From positions 5,952,001 to 6,016,000 of the forward strand of contig NZ_CP080521.1 of the NCBI RefSeq assembly GCF_019468565.1: a stretch of DNA of 64,000 nt, read 5' to 3'. The number at the start of each line of letters is the position of its first letter. Positions within the stretch are counted from its first letter, which is position 1. The notes beneath the pieces were generated by a model. That model was not told where the DNA came from. It was given only the letters and a program-made list of their open reading frames with translations, and ran no database searches. A program made the translations under genes and the position numbers. The stretch comes from Pseudonocardia sp. DSM 110487 (GTDB lineage: Bacteria > Actinomycetota > Actinomycetes > Mycobacteriales > Pseudonocardiaceae). Of the stretch, positions 17,370 to 25,557 are shown one piece after another.

Positions 17370-18338
17370 TCAGCCCGTGAAGCCGTTGTCCCGCAGGAAC
17401 TGCTCGGCGACCTCCTCGGGCAGCTCGCCGCCCACGTCCACGCGCTCGTTGAGCTCGCGCATGAGCTCGGTGGTGAGCTTCGCGGCGATCGGGTTGAACA
17501 CGTCGGCGAGCTGCGGGTGCTGGTCGAGCACCTCCTGGCGCACGGTCATCGCCGCGTTGTAGGGCACGAAGAACTGCTTGTCGTCCTCCAGGATCACCAG
17601 GTTGTTGGCCGCGACGGCGCCGTCGGTGGCGGTCACCTCACCGAAGTTGCAGTTCGTACCCGAGGCGATCTCCTGCGGGACCAGCGACAGCTCCAGCTCG
17701 GCGACCCCGTTGTCGGGCAGGTCGAAGCCGTAGGTCTGCTCGAGGCCGGGCCAGCCGTCGTCGCGGGTGAGGAACTCCGCCGCCGCGCACATCCGGCCCT
17801 GAGCCGGGTCGCGGTTGACGAGCGCGGCGTACTCGCTCAAGGTCCGCACGCCCAGCTGCTGGTCCCGGCCCTGGGCGGTGGCGATGGCGTAGGTGTTGTC
17901 CACCGGAGCCGGGGCGAGCCAGGCGATCCCGTTCCCCTTGTCCTCGGCCGCGACAGCGTCGTAGAGCGCTTGGTCACCCTTGGGAGCGGACTGCGGCTCG
18001 TGCCGCATGTGCGTGGTCCAGCCGGTGCCGGTGTACTCCCAGTACATGTCGATCTCACCGGCCGTGAGCGCGTTGCGCACGTTGGTGCTGCCGGTGATCG
18101 TGGTCAGGTTGCCGGCGCTCGCGCCGGTGGCCTCGAGTGCCTGCACCGCGATCTGGCCGAGCACGATCTGCTCGGTGAACTCCTTCGACCCGACCCGGAA
18201 CGTCGCACCGGACAGATCGATCGCGGCGAGCGACCCCTCGCCGCCTCCACCGCCGGTCGCACCGCCGCCACCACCACCGCCGCACGCCGTGACCGCCAGC
18301 GCCGCCGCGGCGAGTAACGCCATGAGCCGGATGTGCAT
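17370..18338 (-). CDS. OpuAC/ProX-type glycine betaine/choline-binding lipoprotein
   Basis: A 322-residue solute-binding protein with a lipoprotein signal (lipobox AVTACGGGG, Cys 19) followed by a Gly linker. The mature domain matches the OpuAC/ProX quaternary-amine family (VGSKEFTEQIVLGQI, WEYTGTGW). It delivers betaine, choline or carnitine-like compounds to the neighbouring permeases. GGAGG lies 7-8 bases before ATG 18338. Last transport gene of the operon, which runs permease-ATPase-permease-binding protein. Confidence 0.88.
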   Translation of the reverse strand: MHIRLMALLAAAALAVTACGGGGGGGATGGGGGEGSLAAIDLSGATFRVGSKEFTEQIVLGQIAVQALEATGASAGNLTTITGSTNVRNALTAGEIDMYWEYTGTGWTTHMRHEPQSAPKGDQALYDAVAAEDKGNGIAWLAPAPVDNTYAIATAQGRDQQLGVRTLSEYAALVNRDPAQGRMCAAAEFLTRDDGWPGLEQTYGFDLPDNGVAELELSLVPQEIASGTNCNFGEVTATDGAVAANNLVILEDDKQFFVPYNAAMTVRQEVLDQHPQLADVFNPIAAKLTTELMRELNERVDVGGELPEEVAEQFLRDNGFTG

Positions 18339-18350
18339 GGCCAGTCCTCC

Positions 18351-19112
18351 CTAGAGTCCCTTGGGCCGGAGTACGTCTTCGGCGACGCGGCCCAGGTAGT
18401 CGATGAACAGGGCGAGCACCGCCGTGAGCACGCTGCCGACGACCGTGACGATCGGCCGGTTCTGCACGAGGCCGGTGATGATGATCGTGCCGAGCCCGCC
18501 CGCGTTCGTCAGCGCCGCGAGCGCAGCGGTCCCGACGTTGATCACGAGCGCGGTGCGCAGGCCGGTGAGGATGACCGGCACCGCGAGCGGCAGCTCGATC
18601 CGCGCGAGGACGCCGCGCCGGCTCATCCCCATCCCGCGTCCCGACTCGATGACCGCGGGGTCCACCTGCTGAAGCCCGACCACGGTGTTGCGCAGCACCG
18701 GCAGCGCCGAGTACGCCACCAGCGCGACGACCGCGGGCCAGAACCCGATGCCCCACACGATCGCGAGGAGCACCAGCACGCCGATCGACGGCACGGCCTG
18801 GCCGATGTTGAACACGGCGACCGCCGGAGCCACCGCCCGGCGTGCGAACGGGCGCGTCAGCAGGATCCCGATCGGGACGGCGATCACCAGCACGAGCGCG
18901 GTGGAGACCAGCGTGAGCGTGACGTGCTGGACCACCGCCGGAAGGATGAAGTCCAGGGTGAGGCGGCGTTCCTCGATGCTGTCGAGGCTCTGGCTGCCCA
19001 CGTACGCGGCGAGCGCGACCAGCACCACCACGAGCACGGCCGGCGTGACGAGGTACCCGGCGAGCGAGCGGCGGCGCGGGCGCTCGACCTCCTCGGCGAT
19101 CGCTACGGTCAT
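18351..19112 (-). CDS. ABC permease, ProW/OpuB type (second)
   Basis: A 253-residue inner-membrane permease with about six helices and the EAA-loop-like stretch ESGRGMGMSRRGVLARIELPLA, typical of quaternary-ammonium importers. Its ATG overlaps the ATPase stop codon (ATGA). It pairs with the permease at 20284 to form a heterodimeric channel. Confidence 0.87.
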   Translation of the reverse strand: MTVAIAEEVERPRRRSLAGYLVTPAVLVVVLVALAAYVGSQSLDSIEERRLTLDFILPAVVQHVTLTLVSTALVLVIAVPIGILLTRPFARRAVAPAVAVFNIGQAVPSIGVLVLLAIVWGIGFWPAVVALVAYSALPVLRNTVVGLQQVDPAVIESGRGMGMSRRGVLARIELPLAVPVILTGLRTALVINVGTAALAALTNAGGLGTIIITGLVQNRPIVTVVGSVLTAVLALFIDYLGRVAEDVLRPKGL

Positions 19113-20287
19113 GGCGCCGGATCCGCTTGAGCCTCGAGCCGGTCGCGGGCGGCGCTGCGCTCACCGGTCCGCATCCCGCGGATGGCCTCGTTGATGGTGT
19201 CCATGTCGACCACGCCGGTGTACGCGCCCGAGTCGTCGGTGACCACGGCAGTGCAGTAGCGGGCGGTGAGCATCTCGTTGAGCGTGTCGGAGAGCGTCGC
19301 GTGCCGTCCGACGACGGCGATCGGCAGGCCGACCTCGGACAGCTTGCGCTCACCCACCCGTGCCAGGTGGTCGGCGCTCACCCAGCTGCGCGGGCGCCGC
19401 TGGTCGTCGAGCACGAGCAGGCACCCCTTGTCGCTCGCCAGCAGCCTGCGTCGGGCGTCGCCGGGGTCGGTGTCCTCGGCGACCACAACGGGCCACTCCC
19501 CCAGCTCGATGTCGCGTACCCGCGACAGCGACAGGCGCTTGAGCGAGGCGCCGCGGCCGATGAAGTCGGCGACGAAGTCGTCGGCCGGATTCACGAGGAT
19601 GTGCTCCGGGGTGTCGTACTGGGCGACGTGCGAGCCCTCGCGCAGGATCGCGATCCGGTCGCCCATCTTGATCGCCTCGTCGATGTCGTGCGTGACGAAC
19701 ACGATCGTCTTCTTGATCTCCGACTGGAGCCGGAGGAACTCGTTCTGCAGCCGGTCGCGCGTGATCGGGTCGATGGCGCCGAACGGCTCGTCCATGAGCA
19801 TGACGTCGGGGTCGGCGCTCATCGCCCGCGCCACCCCAATGCGTTGGCGCTGGCCGCCGGAGAGCTGCTTGGGGTAGCGGTCGCGGTAGACCGAGGGGTC
19901 CATCCCGACGGTCTCGATCAGCTCGTCCACGCGCTCGGCGATCCGGGCCTTGTCCCACTTCAGCAGCCGCGGGACCGTGGCGATGTTCTCCGCGATGGTC
20001 TGGTGCGGGAAGAGGCCGATCTGCTGGATGACGTAGCCGATGCGCCGGCGCAGGCGGTCCGGGTCGACCCGGGTGACGTCCTCGTCGTCGAGGATGATCC
20101 GGCCCGACGTCGGCTCGATCAGCCGGTTGATCAGCTTCATCGTGGTGGTCTTGCCACAACCCGACGGCCCCACGAAGATCACGATCTCGCCCTCGGGGAT
20201 GTCGAGGGAGAGGTCGTCGACCGCGGGCTTCTGCTGCCCGGGGAAGCGCTTGGTGAGGCCCTCGAGGCGGATCTTGGTCCCGGTCAT
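19109..20287 (-). CDS. ABC ATPase, ProV/OpuAA type with CBS domains
   Basis: A 392-residue ATPase: Walker A GPSGCGKTTTMK, signature LSGGQRQRIGVARA, Walker B VMLMDEPFGAIDP, then a C-terminal pair of CBS-like domains (about 260-375). CBS domains in this family sense ionic strength or nucleotides and gate betaine uptake. Start ATG 20287 overlaps the upstream permease stop by 4 bases. It energises the two permeases of this operon. Confidence 0.9.
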   Translation of the reverse strand: MTGTKIRLEGLTKRFPGQQKPAVDDLSLDIPEGEIVIFVGPSGCGKTTTMKLINRLIEPTSGRIILDDEDVTRVDPDRLRRRIGYVIQQIGLFPHQTIAENIATVPRLLKWDKARIAERVDELIETVGMDPSVYRDRYPKQLSGGQRQRIGVARAMSADPDVMLMDEPFGAIDPITRDRLQNEFLRLQSEIKKTIVFVTHDIDEAIKMGDRIAILREGSHVAQYDTPEHILVNPADDFVADFIGRGASLKRLSLSRVRDIELGEWPVVVAEDTDPGDARRRLLASDKGCLLVLDDQRRPRSWVSADHLARVGERKLSEVGLPIAVVGRHATLSDTLNEMLTARYCTAVVTDDSGAYTGVVDMDTINEAIRGMRTGERSAARDRLEAQADPAP

Positions 20288-20928
20288 CGGATCCCCCTCG
20301 ACGTGGTCAGGCGGTTGAGCAGCACGTAGAACAGGTCGAACAGCACGGCGAGGACGACGACCCCGAGCGTGCCGCCGAGCACGAGGTTGAGCGCGTTCGG
20401 GCTGGACAGGCGGGATACGCCCGCGAAGATGTCGTTGCCGAGGCCGGGCCCCTGGATGTAGGCGCCGATCGCGGTGATGCCGAGCGTGATCAGGGTCGAC
20501 ACCCGCATCCCGGTGAGGATCACCGGCCAGGCGAGCGGCAGCTCGATGCGCAGCAGGCGCTGGCCGCGGCTCATGCCCATGCCCTGGGCCGACTCGACGA
20601 CGGCCGGGTCCACCTCGCGCAGCCCCACCACCGTGTTCGCGACGATCGGCAGCAGCGAGTACATCACCAGCGCGATGACGACCGAGGTCGTCCCGATCCC
20701 GAACACGTTGATGAAGAGGCCGAAGAGCGCCAGCGACGGAATCGTCAGGAAGACCGACGTGGTGGCGATGACGAGCTGCCGCGACCGCGGATGCCGGTAG
20801 GTGGCCATGCCAAGGCCCACGCCCACCACGGTGGCGATCAGCACCGCCACGATCGTGACGATCGCGTGCTCGATGCCCAGCTCGAGGAGGTTGTCCCAGC
20901 GGGTGGAGAGGTAGTCGCGGAAGTTCAC
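20284..20928 (-). CDS. ABC permease, ProW/OpuB type (first)
   Basis: A 214-residue permease with about six helices and the EAA-like motif ESAQGMGMSRGQRLLRIELPLA. GTG 20928 (VNFRDYLSTRW) is preferred over a start further upstream, because the preceding residues are Arg/Gly-rich and lie in the promoter region. First gene of the betaine-importer operon; an operator-like dyad resembling the IclR2 site lies 80-120 bases upstream. Confidence 0.83.
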   Translation of the reverse strand: MNFRDYLSTRWDNLLELGIEHAIVTIVAVLIATVVGVGLGMATYRHPRSRQLVIATTSVFLTIPSLALFGLFINVFGIGTTSVVIALVMYSLLPIVANTVVGLREVDPAVVESAQGMGMSRGQRLLRIELPLAWPVILTGMRVSTLITLGITAIGAYIQGPGLGNDIFAGVSRLSSPNALNLVLGGTLGVVVLAVLFDLFYVLLNRLTTSRGIR

Positions 20929-21005
20929 GTCTCGCCCCGGAATCCGGCGCGGCGCGAACCCTGCACGACCACCTCCTGATCGACTCGTCGGGCGACTCTG
21001 ACACG

Positions 21006-21046
21006 GTGTTGCCCAGGGCACAAGCGGAGTGCCCGAGCGGCAACAC
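21006..21046. promoter_or_regulatory. Putative IclR2 operator at ABC-operon promoter
   Basis: Perfect 8-base inverted arms GTGTTGCC (21006-21013) and GGCAACAC (21039-21046) carry the same GTTGCC/GGCAAC half-sites as the palindrome upstream of iclR2. The right arm also forms a degenerate 17-base site (21028-21044). The region lies between the iclR2 stop codon and the ABC operon start. Confidence 0.5.
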
Positions 21047-21058
21047 AGTCGAGACCTG

Positions 21059-21814
21059 TCACATGAGCGTCGCCGCCAGTGCCGCCGCCCGTTCGCGGAG
21101 GTTCGCGACCGCCGCTGCCATCTCCCGCTCGCCGAACCGGCCCGCCGGGCCCTGCACGGCGAGGATCGCCACCAGCTCGCCGCGCGGATCCAGCACCGGC
21201 ACCGCGACGGCGTGCAGCTCGGCCTCCCGCTCGGCGCGGGCCTGCGCCCACCCCTGTTCCCGGACCCTGGCGACCTCGTCGGCGAGCCGCCGCGGGTCGG
21301 TGATCGTGTGCGGGGTGAGTGCGGGCAGTCTCGCCGCGATCGGCGTGCCCGTCCAGGCCAGGTAGACCTTCCCGGTCGCGGTGGCGTGCGGGACGCTCGG
21401 CCGGCCGATCTCGGCGACGCTGCGGACCGTAGACGGGCTCTGCACGAAGTCGACGGTGACGGCCGTGTCCCCGGCCGGCACCGACAGCGTCGCGGTCTCG
21501 CCGGTGGCCTCCCGCAGGGCGACCAGGTGCGGCCGCGCGATCTCCCGCAGCTCCACGCCGGCCAGCGCGGCGTTGCCGAGCTGGATCAACCGCAACCCGA
21601 GGCGGTAGCGCCCGGTGGCGGGCACCCGCTGCACGAGCTCGTCCCTCGCGAGGGTGGCGAGCAGGCGGGACACCGTGCTCGCGTTGATGCCCGTGCGCCG
21701 GGCGAGCTCGTTGGTACCGAGCTGCCCCGGCTCGTCGGCGAGCGCCATCAGCACCGAGACCGCCCGCTCGACGCCGGCGATCAGTCGTTCTGTCGATTCG
21801 TTAGCGCTGGTCAT
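21059..21814 (-). CDS. IclR family regulator of the betaine locus
   Basis: A 251-residue IclR protein: winged helix (about 10-65, GTNELARRTGINASTVSRLLATL) and C-terminal GAF-like effector domain (about 80-245). It is a different IclR from the one at 11427 and sits between the ABC importer operon and the divergent methyltransferase/oxidase genes. A perfect 17-base palindrome 29 bases upstream of its ATG, with related half-sites before the ABC operon, suggests that it controls both units. Confidence 0.87.
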   Translation of the reverse strand: MTSANESTERLIAGVERAVSVLMALADEPGQLGTNELARRTGINASTVSRLLATLARDELVQRVPATGRYRLGLRLIQLGNAALAGVELREIARPHLVALREATGETATLSVPAGDTAVTVDFVQSPSTVRSVAEIGRPSVPHATATGKVYLAWTGTPIAARLPALTPHTITDPRRLADEVARVREQGWAQARAEREAELHAVAVPVLDPRGELVAILAVQGPAGRFGEREMAAAVANLRERAAALAATLM

Positions 21815-21843
21815 GCTACGGTCCTCGGGAAAATGGAAACGGC

Positions 21844-21860
21844 GTTGCCTGTACGGCAAC
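21844..21860. promoter_or_regulatory. IclR2 operator
   Basis: Perfect dyad GTTGCC-TGTAC-GGCAAC (17 bases) in the divergent intergenic region between iclR2 and the homocysteine methyltransferase gene. The 6-5-6 layout is the same as the IclR operators at 11.2-12.4 kb, but with different half-site sequence. Confidence 0.7.
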
Positions 21861-21936
21861 ACTCTTCGTCCCATGATGCTCCCGTAGATCGATGCCGCCC
21901 ACCACCACCACAGGGCGGTACGGCGGAGGTGGCGCG

Positions 21937-22971
21937 TTGTCCGTATCCCTCACCGACCAGCTCGCCCGTGGCCCCGTGGTCTGCGCGGAGGGCTACCTCT
22001 TCGAGCTGGAGCGCCGCGGCTACCTGCAGGCAGGCGCGTTCGTCCCCGAGGTCGTGCTCGACCACCCGGAGCGGGTCACCGCATTGCACGAGGAGTTCGT
22101 GCACGCGGGCTCGGACGTCGTCGAGGCCTTCACCTACTACGCCCACCGCGAGAAGCTCCGCCACATCGGCAAGGAACACCTGCTCGAGCCGCTCAACCGG
22201 CAGGCGCTCGCGATCGCCAGCCGGGTCGCCGCCGACACCGGCACCCTGCTGGCAGGCGACGTCTGCAACACCAACATCTTCGACCCCGCCGACCCGGCGA
22301 GCGCCGGCCACGTGCGGGGCATGTTCACCGAGCAGGTCGGCTGGGCGGCCGAGACGGGCGTCGACTTCGTCATCGGCGAGACCTTCGGCTTCCTCGACGA
22401 AGCCCTGATCGCACTGGAGGTCATCCGCGAGGCCGGACTGCCCGCCGTCATCACGCTGAACCTGCACGACGTGCCGGCCACCCGCGACGGCATCGCCCTG
22501 CCGGAGGCCATGCGACGGCTCGCGGACGGCGGTGCGGCAGTGGTGGGGCTCAACTGCGGGCGCGGCCCGGCCACGATGCTCCCCCTGCTGGCAGACCTCG
22601 TCGCCGCCGTCGACGTCCCGGTGGCCGCCCTGCCGGTGCCCTACCGCACCGACGCCGAGCACCCCCACTTCCAGGGCCTCGTCGACCCGGCCTACCCGCT
22701 GCCGTCCGGCCGGCCGTTCCCGACGGCCCTCGATCCGTTCACCTGCAACCGCTACGAGATCGCCGACTTCACGATCGCCGCCGCCGACGCGGGCGTGCGC
22801 TACCTCGGCCTGTGCTGCGGGGCGGCGCCCCATCACGTGCGCGCCATGGCAGAGGCACTGGGCCGCACGCCCCCGGCCAGCCGCTACACAGAGGACATGT
22901 CCCGGCACGTCTACTTCGGCACGGACCCGGCGCTGGCCCGGCACAACCTCGAGTACGGCCGATCGATCTGA
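21937..22971 (+). CDS. Homocysteine/betaine S-methyltransferase family protein
   Basis: A 344-residue Hcy-binding (MmuM/BHMT) TIM-barrel enzyme. Zinc cysteines are visible: GLNCGRGP and LCCGAAPHH. It transfers methyl groups from betaine, S-methylmethionine or related donors to homocysteine. TTG 21937 is preferred because GGAGG lies 8 bases upstream; an ATG at 21892 lacks such a site. Coupled to a dimethylglycine/sarcosine-oxidase-like gene (TGATG overlap) and near a betaine importer, so a BHMT-like role is the best reading. Donor not proven. Confidence 0.82.
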   Translation: MSVSLTDQLARGPVVCAEGYLFELERRGYLQAGAFVPEVVLDHPERVTALHEEFVHAGSDVVEAFTYYAHREKLRHIGKEHLLEPLNRQALAIASRVAADTGTLLAGDVCNTNIFDPADPASAGHVRGMFTEQVGWAAETGVDFVIGETFGFLDEALIALEVIREAGLPAVITLNLHDVPATRDGIALPEAMRRLADGGAAVVGLNCGRGPATMLPLLADLVAAVDVPVAALPVPYRTDAEHPHFQGLVDPAYPLPSGRPFPTALDPFTCNRYEIADFTIAAADAGVRYLGLCCGAAPHHVRAMAEALGRTPPASRYTEDMSRHVYFGTDPALARHNLEYGRSI

Positions 22972-24281
22972 TGCCTCGCTTCGTCGTCGTCGGCGCGGGG
23001 GTCCACGGGCTCTCGACGGCCTGGCACCTCGCCCGCCGCACCGGCGACGGCAGCCAGGTCCTCGTGCTGGACAAGACCGGCGTCGCCGCGGGCGCGTCCG
23101 GTGTCGCGTGCGGGATCGTGCGCAACAACTACTTCCAGCCGGCGATGCGCGAGCTGATGGCGCACTCGGTGGCGTCGTGGGAGTCCGACCCCGACGCGTT
23201 CTCCTACCACTCCGTCGGCTACCTCCAGGTCGCACCGGAGAAGATGCGGGCCGACGTCGAGCGGATCCACGCCGAGCAGCAGGCGATCGGCTACGACTCC
23301 GAACTGGTCGTCGGCGAGCGGGAGTGCACGGCCTACCTGCGTCGCCTCTTCGCCGACTGGCGCGCACCCGGCATCGAGGTCGTGCTGCACGAGAAGCGCG
23401 GCGGCTACGCCAACAACACCGCGGCGATCGCCGGGCTGGCCGCGAAGGCCCGCGCCGCAGGCGTCGAGATCCGCACCGGGGTGCGCGTGACCGGCCTCGA
23501 CCTCGACCGCGGCTCCGGCGCCGTCAACGCAGTGCGCACCGACCACGGCACGATCGGCTGCGAACAGCTCGTCGTCGCCGTGGGTCCGTGGATCCGCGAC
23601 CTGTGGGAGATGCTCGACCTCCCGGAGCTGGTCGACGTCACCGGGCGGGACGGCGTGGTGCACCCGGGCCGTCGGATGTGGACCTACCTCGCGCTGCAGG
23701 AGGGCACGCTCGGCGTCGACCCGCACACGTTCCGCACGAACGACGGAGCGCTGCCACCCGTCGTACACGTCGACTCGGACCAGCCGCTGCACGACGAGGA
23801 CGGCCGGCTCGTCAGCGATGAGATGTGGGGCATCTACTACAAGCCCGACTTCGCCTTCGGCGGCGTGCAGGGCGGCGCCGCCCCGCTCCCGGTGCCCGGC
23901 CCGGCCGCGGACGTCGCGATCGACCCCTACGGACCGGCCAGCCCTGAGTTCAGGGTCGGCGCCGGCTTCGTGCGCATGTGGACCGCGGCGCTGGCCCACT
24001 GCCACGCACGCTTCGCAGGCGCCCGCCACCACTACCGCGACGTGCCGTCCGGCGGCATCGGCGCGTTCACCCCGGACAGCTTCCCGGTGTTCGACACCTT
24101 CCGCGACAACGCCTACGTGATCGCCGACTCCAACCACGGCTTCAAGATGCTCGGCGTGGGCGAGCTCGTGGCCGGCGAGCTGCTCGGAGAGCGCAGCGCG
24201 CTGCTGGAGCCGTTCCGCTTCGCCCGCTACCGCACCGGCGAGCTGCACCCGGTGAGCAACTCACCGTTCCCCTGGAGCTAG
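22971..24281 (+). CDS. FAD-dependent amine oxidase (sarcosine/dimethylglycine oxidase-like)
   Basis: A 436-residue DAO-family flavoprotein with the N-terminal dinucleotide motif VVVGAGVHGLSTAWHLARR and the C-terminal FAD-contact stretch ADSNHGFKMLGVGELVAG. Similar single-chain enzymes oxidise sarcosine, dimethylglycine or other N-methyl amines. Start overlaps the methyltransferase stop codon. With betaine uptake and betaine demethylation upstream, oxidation of dimethylglycine or sarcosine is the logical next step (inference). There is no C-terminal folate-binding domain. Confidence 0.83.
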   Translation: MPRFVVVGAGVHGLSTAWHLARRTGDGSQVLVLDKTGVAAGASGVACGIVRNNYFQPAMRELMAHSVASWESDPDAFSYHSVGYLQVAPEKMRADVERIHAEQQAIGYDSELVVGERECTAYLRRLFADWRAPGIEVVLHEKRGGYANNTAAIAGLAAKARAAGVEIRTGVRVTGLDLDRGSGAVNAVRTDHGTIGCEQLVVAVGPWIRDLWEMLDLPELVDVTGRDGVVHPGRRMWTYLALQEGTLGVDPHTFRTNDGALPPVVHVDSDQPLHDEDGRLVSDEMWGIYYKPDFAFGGVQGGAAPLPVPGPAADVAIDPYGPASPEFRVGAGFVRMWTAALAHCHARFAGARHHYRDVPSGGIGAFTPDSFPVFDTFRDNAYVIADSNHGFKMLGVGELVAGELLGERSALLEPFRFARYRTGELHPVSNSPFPWS

Positions 24282-24663
24282 TGCCAAGCCGGACTTCGTG
24301 ATCGTTCTTCTGATCGCAGGGCTGGGGGAGCATCTCGGCACTGCGGAGCCGCCGACACCGGTGCAACCCGGTGCCGGTCGACGAACCTGGTCCACCGGCC
24401 AGCCACCCCCGTCGACCGCGCGCCACCCGAGAACGAGCGCACCGGAGACACGGGGCCGGGCCGGCGAGAGCCTGTGATCGTCAGATTGGCGCCTTTCCCG
24501 ACGTGGGGCGTCGGGTTTCGCGCCGAACCGCTGATCACCGCCTGGGCCGCGGTGCGTTCCGCGGAACGCGCCCCGGGGGGTGCGGTGGGGTGCCGGACGC
24601 TTTCATGGGCGCGCCGTACCCGGCCCCGGGTAGCCCCAGGCCTCACCCACCAGCCGAGGGCTG

Positions 24664-25175
24664 CCGGCGTGTTCCCACCGGTTCACCTCAACCCCCTTCC
24701 CCTTGCGGGGGTGGCTGGGTCGGGTGCACTACCGAATCATGTGGTTGCTCGGGCGGCCGTCCCCGACTGGGGGGCACGCCCGTTCCGGACGAGACCACCG
24801 CAATTTGGGAGCCACTTGACTGGCTGTGGTCCCGATCCTCGCCTCCTGGCCGACCCGGGAACCTGGGGCGTGACAGCGGGATCGGGACCTGCGCGGCACC
24901 CCTGCAGCTGGTGCCCCGCTCTTCCTGATCATGGGGCTGCCCGCGGCCCAGCCCCGGGGTGGTCTCGCCTCGATCATCCGGGAGAGGGCTGGGTGTGGAG
25001 GGTCGGGACCACAGCCAGTCGCGTGGCACCCAACCCGCGGCGGTCTCGTCAAGAACAGGCGTGCCCCCCAGTCGGGGACGGCCGCCCGCGCAACCCCAGG
25101 GTTCGGTAGTGCACCCGACCCAGCCACCTCCACACGGCAACGGGTCAAGGTGAACGGGAGGGAACACCGCCGAGG
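24664..25175. repeat. Large imperfect inverted repeat (about 175-bp arms)
   Basis: The stretch about 24664-24840 and the reverse complement of about 24999-25175 align along their whole length, with long exact blocks such as GTGGCTGGGTCGGGTGCACT (24711-24730) and the stretch around 24752-24780. They are separated by about 160 bases of unrelated sequence. The divergence suggests an old duplication, either a decayed mobile element or a long hairpin RNA. Confidence 0.8.
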
Positions 25176-25316
25176 CCCGGATCACGGGCGGGCGCCGGGT
25201 GGCCCGGGCCGGGAACGGCGCGCCCACCGGCAGCCGCCCAACCAGACTCGACCCGATGGATCGACACGATCGCGCCTGACCCGGCCGCCCGACCGGCGGC
25301 GGGGCATGATCCGAAC

Positions 25317-25445
25317 TAGCGGTTGTCCACGGCTGCCGCCACGACCATGAGCACCCGAAACTCCGGATCATGCACGGGAAGATCGCGAGTAGCGGGTGCT
25401 CATTGCTGCCGGCACAACCATGAGCAACCGATACTGCGGATCATG
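25317..25445. repeat. Tandem 73-bp repeat, two copies
   Basis: Copies at 25317-25372 and 25390-25445 share 46 of 56 bases at a 73-base offset, both containing ACCATGAGCA and ending CGGATCATG. An inverted CGGATCATG also occurs at 25305-25313. Confidence 0.7.
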
Positions 25446-25557
25446 GGCGCGGCCACCACCGAACGGGACCCGCCAACAACACCGCAACAACCGTCGCGCG
25501 GTGGCAGTCCACGTTCCCCCGCCTCGACCAGCAAGATCACGAAGTCGAGCTGCAGTA

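Larger units (their letters stand above)
24282..25557. other. Gene-free 1.3-kb region
   Basis: No ORF here has recognisable protein features. The only paired ORFs (24474-25109 plus, 24688-25371 minus) mirror each other because of the inverted repeat inside. The content is a pair of long inverted arms (24664-25175) and a tandem 73-base repeat (25317-25445). I see no RNA gene. Confidence 0.6.

Noticed and set aside
24350..24380. CACCGG/CCGGTG hairpin as terminator after the flavoprotein gene
   Set aside because: Six-base arms in very GC-rich DNA occur often by chance; no further support.
24474..25371. Two mirrored ORFs of 211 and 227 codons
   Set aside because: They read opposite arms of the inverted repeat, are Pro/Gly/Arg-rich and show no protein family features.
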